Part shown: positions 26,541 through 35,300 of the stretch, piece after piece | Layout: each line of letters begins with the position of its first letter | Position numbering within the stretch: position 1 is the stretch's first letter | NCBI RefSeq assembly: GCF_949628215.1 | Contig: NC_134278.1 | Location: 107,675,277-107,739,276 of the forward strand | Direction: 5' to 3' | DNA from: Phalacrocorax aristotelis | Taxonomy: Eukaryota > Chordata > Aves > Suliformes > Phalacrocoracidae | Length of the DNA: 64,000 nucleotides | The notes under the pieces: generated by a model | Databases searched by the model: none | Told to the model about the DNA's origin: nothing | Seen by the model: the letters and a program-made list of their open reading frames with translations, nothing else | Made by a program: the position numbers and the translations under genes

Positions 26541-28429
26541 ACTTGATATTTCCCTGCAGACTGTGAAATATTTAGACCAGTGACCCTCTGAATCTTGCGG
26601 TGTGAAGCAGCACCAGATATGTTGTCGATGTTTAATTAAAAATAAAAGAGAATGTAATATACTGCTGACTTTCCCAACGACTTCCTTATAATGAGGTGGG
26701 GCTAATAAGGCAAAATTTCCATGAGCTCAGCTGTCTGTGTAAATATTGACAGGGTCTTTATCGCTTTAGGACCAGACTTCCACACGCGTTAATGGGGTTA
26801 TCCTTGTAACACCTCTCTGATACAGGGAAGCTTTAATCCCAACTGCCTGAAGAATCAGGGCACGCTGACATCTGGCACATAAAAACCAAACTGCAGTGCT
26901 TTGAGAATACAGGTTAGGAGATAAAACACCTTCTCCCACTTACAGATGCTGTATTCACAAAAAAATGCAAGAATCATCACAATTCACACATATAATCAAA
27001 GAGGCAGGGTACCCCAGTGTCTCTTCCCAAGCAAGCTCTCTGAACCCCGAGTTCATTTTTCCCGTTGCAAAAATGTAGAGCACCGCAGGTAGAGTCCAAG
27101 CTTTTTACTTTTTGCAGCCTGTCTGTGCTTGCAGGTTTTTGCTGGCTCTGCTAGTGACCATTTATTTTGGACTCACACCACACATCCAGTGTTTCATTAT
27201 GCATTTTTGCTCCAGCCAGAACTAATACAATTGGCTGCATCTCAGCCTGCTTCAGATGTACAAGGGAGTGGGTTTCCTGAGAGAAAAGGAAGAAACAACA
27301 TCAAAAAAAGAGATCTTTAAAGTAAAAAGCACTACAAAGATTTTGCCACGTAAGAAAACTTACAAAAGGCTCCAAAATATGCATGTGCAGTGGCCTGTCA
27401 CTGGCCCCACATCCCTGAGGAAAGAGAGGCTTTCCACCCTGCCCTGAGAGCCGACAAGACCTTGGCAAAGCAAGGAATGACGGAGAGGTTGGATATGGAG
27501 GATCCCTCAGCGAAAGGCATGCAGGACATGGACTTGCGTTTTCAAGGGACTTCTGGCCTCACGGCTGAGGCTGGGCTTTCCAAAAAAAGCTCTCCTTCTG
27601 CATAAGCAGCCAGAACAGGTGGCCAGGAATTCAAAAGGTTATGAAGTCCTTTAAAAAAAATTAACTCTTAAGTGTCAAAGGGGGAGCAATGTGAGTGCAA
27701 AGCACTTCTGGAGGAACAAACTTCCCCAGCAGAAGCTCTGAAGGATTCCAGCTCCCCCAGACATATTTCCAGTTGTGGTTTTTAAGTGAGATCTCGAAGC
27801 TATCCACGGTTGAAAATGTGGGACTCCATTTTTAGGCTGGGAGTCAAAATCCCTTGAGACCAACAGTGGGACTCACTTGAAGATGCCTCCTTGTGGATGT
27901 AAAAGCAGGGATCGTTGAGCTTAGCTTGGCAGAGTTCATTGACTCCATAGACCAGCGATGCCCATCCTGCTGGGCTGGGAGCACAGAGGGGGACAGGAGC
28001 ATGGGCGCTTGATGCTGCTGCTGGCCAGGTTGGGATGCAGACTCTCAAACCTCTTTCCTGTCGCCCGGTCCTGAAACACAACCTTTGCCTCCAGAACAGC
28101 CTCGGCTCCTGCAGCAACAAGGTTATTTCCCCAAGGAGCAGTCAATATATTGCCACCATCTTAATCTTGTTTAGCGTGGTAGCATGGTTTTAATTTTTCC
28201 GTGTTTGATCCCTCAGCTTTAGGAATATTGATAGAAATAGGGACTGTGAAGATCAAATAAAGAGCAGCCTGTTGCATATGAAAAAATACCCTTCAGTCCT
28301 CACTCCCTCCGTGGTGATTCAGCTTTTCCAACTGCGCTGCCGAGATAAAAGGCTTGCACGTGAGCAGAAGTGTTAGCAAGGTCTGTAATGCTTTCAGCGC
28401 ACCGTCTTGCAAAAAAGCCTTGGCTGGGG
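26541..28429. other. Intergenic between LINE remnant and CpG block; no gene seen
   Basis: Several short frames on both strands without domains. Composition shifts from AT-rich to GC-richer toward the CpG block. Confidence 0.7.
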
Positions 28430-28464
28430 GAGCAGGTATCGGCTACTCCTAAGCCTCCTTCGTC

Positions 28465-28493
28465 GGGGGGTGGGGTAGGGGGGTGGGGGGGCG
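28465..28493 (+). other. G-quadruplex-type run
   Basis: Four G runs (6, 4, 6 and 7) are separated by T, TA and T, an ideal intramolecular quadruplex pattern with very short loops. It lies at the upstream edge of the CpG-rich block. Confidence 0.75.
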
Positions 28494-29567
28494 GAGGTGC
28501 AGCTGGGGATGCAGAAAACGCTTTTGCTCCGTTTCCACGCCGGCGCGGGCTGTTTGCTGGTGGCTGCAGCTCGCTGTTGACTTTAGTCTGTAGCTCTGTT
28601 TATGCGCCCGTGTTGGCTTTCCTGGCAGCGCGGCTTAAGGAGGCTGCCAGCCCCGCCTGGCCCGGCCGAGCATCCCGCCTGCCTCGCCCCGCATCAGCGG
28701 CAGGCCCCTGGCGTGGGGTGATTAGAAACATGGAAGGGGCTTTCTGTCATTTGAAATCTGTCTCTCAACATCAAAGTGCTCCGCGCTAGTCGTCCTCCAG
28801 AGGTCGGCTCCCATATCTAAACGAGTGATGTATTTCATGGTATCTGTCGGGAAGGATATAATGAAGAAAACCGGCTTTGATATGGGGCATGATCTGAAAA
28901 AACAGGTGGGCCACTTTAATGGGTTGCGGAGTGTCTGTTTTGCAGTCCGGTTGTGTTCCCGTAAACTGCGCAAACACGGCGGGCGCGCAACTTTCGCGGG
29001 CGCGCAGCCTCCGCGGCGCGTTTCTGGGGAGAGGCGAAGGGAGATGCAGAAGGGCTGCTCTCCTTAAATCACTGCCTCCTCGCGGTGACAAGTAAAGCTC
29101 GATTCCCTCCACACCCCTCCCCTTCGGCTGCAGACCCTCTCTTTCCCGTCCTGCAAGAAGAGCGGGCACTGCCTCCACCCCGCGGAGATGTACCCCCTCC
29201 CCCAACACACCCAGAGCCTCCAGGGGTGCAGGTGCCCTGCGAGGTACCCGGCAATGCCAGCCTCACCTTCCGCCCGCGCTGGCCCTGCCAGGGCCCCATA
29301 GCCTCTCCCCCGGGGCCGCCTGCGTCCCCCGCGCCACAACCCGCTTTCGTGGGGGGCACGGCCCCTCGGAGGAGCCGGCTCCTCTCTCCAGGAGGCTCTT
29401 GGCCTTGGGTCGCCCCCGGTTTGGGCTGTAAGCAATATTCCGCTGAGCTCATACCGCTTGCTGGTAACGTTTCCAGCGCCTCCTCCTTTCTCGGCTTGCA
29501 CAACCGCTCCGACTTTATTCTGACTATCTGTGCAGTAACAGAAAGTGTTGGCTAACATCAACCAAGC

Positions 29568-29575
29568 TATAAATC
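29568..29575 (+). promoter_or_regulatory. TATA-like box in upstream CpG-rich block
   Basis: TATAAATC lies in CpG-rich DNA ~2.1 kb upstream of the PKDCC start codon. It could serve a distal first exon or a non-coding transcript; no transcript evidence is available. Confidence 0.25.
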
Positions 29576-29649
29576 CAGCCGAGCGTGCACGTTTCAAGTG
29601 CTCACGGGCAGATCGCCGTGATTTCCCCGGGGGGCTCTCAGGACGGCGG

Positions 29650-29680
29650 GCTGCGCGCCTGCTGCGCGCCTGCTGCGCGG
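29650..29680. repeat. 11-bp tandem repeat, ~2.8 copies
   Basis: The unit GCTGCGCGCCT occurs twice in full followed by GCTGCGCGG, inside the CpG-rich block. Confidence 0.85.
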
Positions 29681-31265
29681 CGGCTGCTCTTGGCTCGGGA
29701 AGCGCGCACTGCAGAACCCTTCCGCCGTGACTTCTCCTGCAATGTGCGATTTAAGGTGACCGGCTGGATAATATTGCGGGGTGTCTTCTCGGGAGCCCTC
29801 TGCCCCGCCGGTGGGGAGGAGGTCCGGTACCTTCTGATCTCCCAAACCCACCGGGGGAAGGCAATCCCCCCCTGTGGGGGTGGGGGGATCCCACTCAAAA
29901 CGGGGAGGGCTGCAGGTGTCCCAACAGCTTTGGAAACGCAATTCATTTACTTTGAAAAAAAAATTATCCCGGCCTGCAATCCTGTCCTCTACACCCGTGA
30001 AATCTCACTGGGAGCAGCGGGAACGGGCTGGCTCGGGAAACCGGCAACGAAGCTGCCCGGGCATTGAATGGTAAAAAACCCGCTGCTCCCGCTAGATAAG
30101 AGTATAAGCAATTGGGGGGGAGGGGGAACCCCAGATCCCCCAAAACTCAGACAACAAAAAAACCCCATGCCACCCCCGTGTTATTTTTATTTTAATTTGT
30201 GATTACGCGCCCTGCCCGCACCCCCCCACCCCGTTATTTTTATGCGGCTCTTAGTGCCGGGCTCTGGGAGCCCCACCAGCGGGCAGCTGCCCGCGCCTTT
30301 GCCAGCCCCCGTGTGCGGGGCGCGGGTGGGCCCTGCCGCCGGTGACCGCGGAGGGCCCGCGGGAGGCAGCGACGGAAAGGCGAGCCTGCTGGGAGCGGCG
30401 GTGCGTGTCCCGTATCCCTTCCCGGGACCGGGCGGGCGCGGGGGCCCAGGACTGACCCTCCCCGAGCTCCGCTTTCTGGAGGAAACGCTGGCCATCGCAG
30501 CACGCTGGCCCCTGGCAGCCGTCGCCCATGTGTTTTTCCTTTTTATTTTGTTTTTTTTTCTCTTTCTCCCCCCCCTCCCCCCCTTTGGTGTGTCCGATGT
30601 GTATTACCTGAACGGCTCGTCCCTTTCCCTTATTGGAAACGATTTCCCGCTTCCATTGTGGTGAACTTTGCCTCGCCTGACTCTTTACGGCTTTTCTCTT
30701 GTTGATAGGCTTTCCTTTGTGGAAGTTTGGCGGGCTGATTGTATTTGTTAATTAGTTGCTAACAGCATCGTAATGTGGGCTTGATGGATAACCATGTCAT
30801 TAGCACTCACCCCTGCAATTCACATTTCCAACAGGGCAGGGGCTACCCCATGCCGAGACCGTGATTTGTGGCTGGAGCCTCGTGTGCGTGACAGGCACCC
30901 AAGCCCATCCCTCCGCTCCCCTGCCCAGTGTCGTGCCGGAAAAGGCCATCGGAAACCCACTCCTTTCTGTGGGTACGTGGGTGCTTGTGCCACCCCCGTG
31001 CCGTGCCCCCCCGCCGCTGCCAGAGACGGGACATCCCGCACGCACCGCTGCCGGCGCGACACGCGTGCGAAGGAGCACAGCCCCGCAGCTCCCGCCTGGC
31101 CCGGCGGCAGCGCCCGGGGCCCGCCCTGACCAGCAGCCCCCCGGCAGCGGCACCCGCACGCCCGGGGCCAGGGTGCCTGTCGGGGGGGGGGGTCCGCCCG
31201 CCCGCTCCGCCTTGCCCCGCCCCGTGCCGGCCCCGCCGATGGGGGGGGGGGTGTCTAGGCCGAGC

Positions 31266-31279
31266 CTGGGAGATGTAGT
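31266..31279 (-). promoter_or_regulatory. ZNF143/THAP11-like element (minus strand)
   Basis: On the minus strand it reads ACTACATCTCCCAG, matching the ACTACANNTCCCA core known as the SBS element bound by ZNF143, THAP11 and partners near promoters. It forms an inverted pair with 31325-31338. Confidence 0.65.
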
Positions 31280-31324
31280 CCCGGCTCCCGGGCTCGCCGG
31301 AGGCCGGTGGGGCTTCCGCGGGGG

Positions 31325-31338
31325 ACTACGTTTCCCAG
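31325..31338 (+). promoter_or_regulatory. ZNF143/THAP11-like element (plus strand)
   Basis: It reads ACTACGTTTCCCAG, one base off the ACTACANNTCCCA core. Together with 31266-31279 and flanking bases it forms an imperfect inverted repeat (31268-31282 against 31323-31337). Confidence 0.55.
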
Positions 31339-31490
31339 GCCCCCCTGCTGCTCGGCCGGGCCGCGGGAAGGGCCGGACTGTCAATCACTGCGCGTCGGCG
31401 GGGGTAGCGAGCCGGGGATCCCCCGCGCCCTCCTCCGCGTCCCGCTAATAATAAGTGCTTCAGAGGCTTAAAAGCAGGGAGGCAAGTGTC

Positions 31491-31526
31491 ATGCGGGCAC
31501 GGCGTAAGGGGCTGAGCTGCGGCTGA
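31491..31526 (+). other. Possible 12-codon upstream ORF in PKDCC 5' UTR
   Basis: The only ATG in the likely leader opens an 11-residue ORF ending at TGA 31524-31526, out of frame with the main ORF. It matters only if transcription starts upstream of 31491. Confidence 0.35.
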
Positions 31527-31560
31527 GCGCCCGGGTCCGCTCTGCCGCCGGCACAGCCCG

Positions 31561-31618
31561 GAGAGGAAAAAAAAAGGGGGGGGAAACAGAAAAAAAAAGA
31601 AAAAAAAAAAAAAAGCAA
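31561..31618 (+). repeat. A/G-rich tract in PKDCC 5' UTR
   Basis: A nearly pure purine tract with runs of A9, G8, A9 and A14 sits ~80 bp upstream of the start codon within otherwise extremely GC-rich DNA. Its length is probably polymorphic and prone to sequencing error. Confidence 0.85.
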
Positions 31619-31695
31619 GCCTCGGAGCTGGTTCCCGGGCAAGGGGCGTGAGGAGAGAAGCCCGAAAGGCTGGACAAGCCGGCAGCGAAGTGGCG

Positions 31696-32343
31696 ATGAG
31701 GCGCAGGAAGACGGCGGTGGCGGCCGGCTGCTGCCTCGCCTTCCTCCTGGGCACCCTGCTCAACCTCCTCTTCATCCCCGGCTCCGAGCACCCGCCGCCC
31801 CGCGACGGGGCGCCCCCGTCCCCGCCCGGCGCCCCCCTCGACCCGCCGGAGGAGGAGGGCGGCGGCCGGGCCGCCCTGGTCCGGCAGATCCGCGAGCGCT
31901 ACGAGGAGGTGCTGCGCTACCGGCAGCACCGGGCGGCGGCGGGGCGGCGGCCGCTGCGGCCGCGGGAGCGGCGCCTGATGGACCTGGCGCCGCCGCGCAC
32001 CTCGGCGGAGCAGCCGCGGCCGCGGGGCCGAGCGGTGGCGGGGCCGCGGGCCGGCGCCCCCTCGGCCGAGCTCTCGCTGGAGCCGCCGCTGCTGGGCTGC
32101 CGCGACATCCGCAATGTCAGCGGCGTGCAGTACTTGGGCTCGGGGTACACCAAGGCGGTCTACAAGGCGGTCCTCAACCGCACGCTGGCCGTGGCGCTGA
32201 AGGCGGTGGATTTCGGCGGGCACGACATCGCCCACTGCGTGCGGCAGTTCTCCGCCCTGGGCGACTGCTACCGCCTGGCCGCCTACAAGATCGTCAAGGA
32301 GATGATCCTGCTGCAGCGGCTGCGCCACGCCAACGTCCTGCAG
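31696..32343 (+). CDS. PKDCC: PKDCC exon 1, coding part (residues 1-216)
   Basis: The ATG at 31696 gives [11 protein letters not shown], which aligns with the mammalian start; G at -3 is a fair Kozak context. An in-frame stop at 31513-31515 and no in-frame ATG between it and 31696 support this start. The exon encodes the membrane-signal segment, the stem and the N-lobe (Gly loop, K169, E202) and is extremely GC-rich. It ends after ...HANVLQ at CAG|GTACGC, a phase 0 donor. The stem (31-130) is low complexity and probably the least conserved part. Confidence 0.96.
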
Positions 32344-35300
32344 GTACGCGGGTCCTGCGCGGGCGGCCGCGAAGCCCCCCCGAGCCGGGAGGGTCGCGCT
32401 GGTTTGCTGCCGCTTTCCTGGCCCCCGCCGCGGGCAACCTGTCGGTGCTGCCGGCGGAGCGTCACGGGGAGCGGGCCGGGGCCGTGCCGCGGAGCCCCCC
32501 GAGAGGCGCGGCGGGGGCCGGCGGTGCGGACACAGAGGTCCTTGCGGGCACGGCGGCTCCTCACCTCCCTTCCCTGCCCGCGGCGGGGAAGGCAGGAGGC
32601 GCGTCGATGGGCGCTCTCCGCCGGCAGCCGGGCACCACCAGCCCCCGCCGACGGGTGGCCCGCACCGGCGGGGCGCGGCGAGGGAAAGGTGCGGGATGCA
32701 GCGCCTTCCCTCTCCCCCTTCCGCCTGGTGCGGGGCGAACCTCGCCGGCCTCCTCCCGCCACGGCCGGCCTTGCGGCTCGCTTTCGGATCGCCCTTCCCC
32801 GTACAGAACGCTGAGACGAGGAAGGGGGCGAGGGAGAGGGCTGACGAAGGACTCGGCGATTAAAAACCATCCCCCAAATGTAGGAAATAAAGGCCGCGTC
32901 GGATGCAAGCGCCGCTTGCTCCGGGCACCACTGGGGAGGAGGAGGTGGAGGAGGCGGAGGGGGCAGCCCTGGCAGCGCCCCGGCCCACGGGTCAGCCCAC
33001 GGGTGAGTGACCGGCGCGGAGAGGCCGAGCTTAGTCTTGTTAGTCAGCGCGCCGGCACGGCCGCACTTGCCAGAAGGGCTGCATAGTAGGGCTGTTACAC
33101 ATCAGCATGAATCTCAACGGGTCCATTTGGATGTAAATGCTGCTATGGAAATTCCTATTGCGTTTCGCATAGCATGAGCGTTGCAGTAGAATAAAAAATG
33201 AACGTTAGCCCAGACGGTCTCACAGTAGGTGCTTTTTGAACTGAACCAAGTAAAGGAGTTTTGTGTTTCTGCAGCAGCAGCAGCAGGAGTACCAGCTCCC
33301 CCACGAGAACTTCAGATCCCAACGATCAAAGCTCTCGGGTTTCATATACTGTTCAAAGAAAGGGTAGTCATGATTTATCCACGACAAGAAAATAGATATT
33401 AAAATTCCTTCCCTCCTTCCTTCCTATGTCTATATTCCTTCCTCGGTGGTGCCAGGTCTCACTGTAATACATAAGGAGGACAACATCTAGCAAGTTACAA
33501 AGAGCTGTGCTCCTAGTAAGGATGTTACTCGCTCCGCTGTCGCTATGATGGATTCTTGTTGGGAAAGGCGTGCTTGGGTGCAGCCGCCCTTACCGATCGA
33601 TTTGACAGCGGGAAATACACCCTACAGTTGTAAACGCAGAAGGGATTCCTCACCTAGGAGAGCGCTAGTGTTTATTCCCCACGTTACTCGTGTGTAGTTT
33701 TTCTGCTCTGGAAGGATTAATTCGTAAATCGCTTTTCCCCCTCACAGAGTGGAATGGGGGCTGCGTTCAGCCGCCTGTGAAGGGTCCCCAGCAGCAGCAG
33801 CAGCAGCCGCCGCGGTGTTCCTGCGTGGGTGGGCAGCGGGCCGGCCGGCGGCGGGCTGGCAGCGCGGGCTGCGCTGCTGAAGCTGCCTGCAGCACCGCTT
33901 CCCCGGCAGCAAACCTCAGAGGAGCCCCAGTAATTCACTCCTCCGCTTCGTGATGTCAGGTGGACTCTGGAGGGGGAAGCGAAGGCGAGATGTGGGGTGT
34001 CCCTTGGCGAGGAGGGCCGGGGCTGGAGGATGAGCAGGGGCTTCCACAAGCGCCGGGAGGAGAATCACGCTCAGCCCCTGTGCTGGGAAAATGCTCTCAT
34101 GGGCAGAAATCCCACGTGTTAATTAGGGCTTCGTAGTTACATGCCACCCAATTTAAAAATAGATTACACTTAAATCAGAAACATCTTTTTCAGCTTCGTT
34201 CTGATTTTGTCATGGCGTTTTCTTTTGTCTGCCTTCCCCCTCCATCAGCCCCCAGCCGAGCTGCCCGGCTGCGCTCAGGGGAGCCCTTGAGCCCCCTGTA
34301 TGTCACTGACCTTTTCCTTTCCTAGTATTTCATTCTAGGGACACACGGGGCGAGGTTGCTGCAGTGTGAGCGAGGGATAAACGTTTGATAAGACGTTGCC
34401 TTGAAAGGAAACTATGAAAATCGACCTGGTAGGCTTTATCTAGGCCCGGTGGGGGCAGCCGTTTGGGCGAGGAATAGGTCGCTGGTGTCACGCTGGAGTC
34501 GTAAAACCGGTGGAGAAAATGGGCACCGGTGAGCAACGTGAAATTCATTGATTATGCCTCCATTAAAATCTGAAAGGGGAGAGGATCTAGCAACCTCAAG
34601 ACTGATTTTTAGCTTGTTTTCGGCAGAAGCTGGCCATGGGCTTAGAAATCGCTGTCGAGGGTTTGCGGCCGAGGGAGAGGAAATCGGTTCAAAATCTCCT
34701 CCCCGCCCTTCTGGCTTTTGACAGGCGCTTCGGCTTCCAGGGGAGCAGCAGGACCCATGCTGCCTGCACCGCACAACATCGTCTGGGCCAGCAAAGGCCG
34801 GCAGCTTTTCTGCCTTTTCTCCTTGACTCTTTTTTTGCTCCTAACCTCCCCCCCCCGCCCCTCCCGGCGGCTCCCGGCATACCCAAATAGGACCCGGCTG
34901 CTATAAATATCTCGGAGGACGTGCCACCCTCCTGCCACCCCGGGGGAGGGCAGGGGTGCCAGGCAACCCGTAGCAGCCCCGCCTGGGGGCTGAAAGGGGA
35001 GTGCCGGGGGGTGGAGGGGGTGTTTCAGGCGCGGAGCGATGCTTTCCCCCCACCCCACGCCACGGGGGGAGCGAGGACCCACGCCCGCCGCCACCTGCGG
35101 GCACCACCTCGGGCGAACCGCGGCTGGCCTGAGGCAGGCGGGAGGTCTTCCTCCGGCGGTCCCCGCCGCGGGGTGCGGGAGGCCTCCTCTGCACCCCGCG
35201 ACGCCCCCACGCACCGCCGTGGGCAGGGGAGCGGCGGCGGCAGCACACCCCTCCTCCCCCGGGCTGCCCCGTCCTGCTGGGCGCCCCGCAGCATCCCCGG

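Larger units (their letters stand above)
31180..31480 (+). promoter_or_regulatory. Probable PKDCC core promoter
   Basis: This GC-rich segment lies 200-500 bp upstream of the start codon. It contains a CCCCGCCCC GC box (31215-31223) between two runs of 11 G (31182-31192 and 31241-31251), a ZNF143/THAP11-like element on each strand (31266-31279 and 31325-31338), and a weak TATA-like CTTAAAAG (31467-31474). I infer transcription starts somewhere between ~31340 and ~31510; the exact site cannot be read from sequence. Confidence 0.7.
28430..33090. promoter_or_regulatory. Long CpG-rich block around PKDCC exon 1
   Basis: CpG dinucleotides are dense across this stretch, densest at 30240-30500 and 30990-32850 and thinner near 29890-30230 and 30540-30820. 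The flanks on both sides are CpG-poor. The block contains exon 1, its promoter and upstream G-rich runs. Boundaries are by eye. Long open frames inside it are products of GC richness rather than genes. Confidence 0.8.

Noticed and set aside
28370-31384. Several long frames of 130-195 codons on both strands in the CpG block
   Set aside because: They overlap each other on both strands, are Pro/Arg/Gly-rich and show no domain or splice pattern.
31648-31695. In-frame GTG start 16 codons upstream of the PKDCC ATG
   Set aside because: The mammalian N-terminus aligns from the ATG at 31696, and GTG is a poor eukaryotic start.
31489-32328. 279-codon open frame antisense to PKDCC exon 1
   Set aside because: It mirrors the coding strand in extremely GC-rich DNA, has low-complexity composition and no family resemblance.
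32344-32814. Continuation of the exon 1 reading frame past the splice donor
   Set aside because: The frame stays open by GC richness. CAG|GTACGC followed by exon 2 with matching phase and family sequence shows this is intron.
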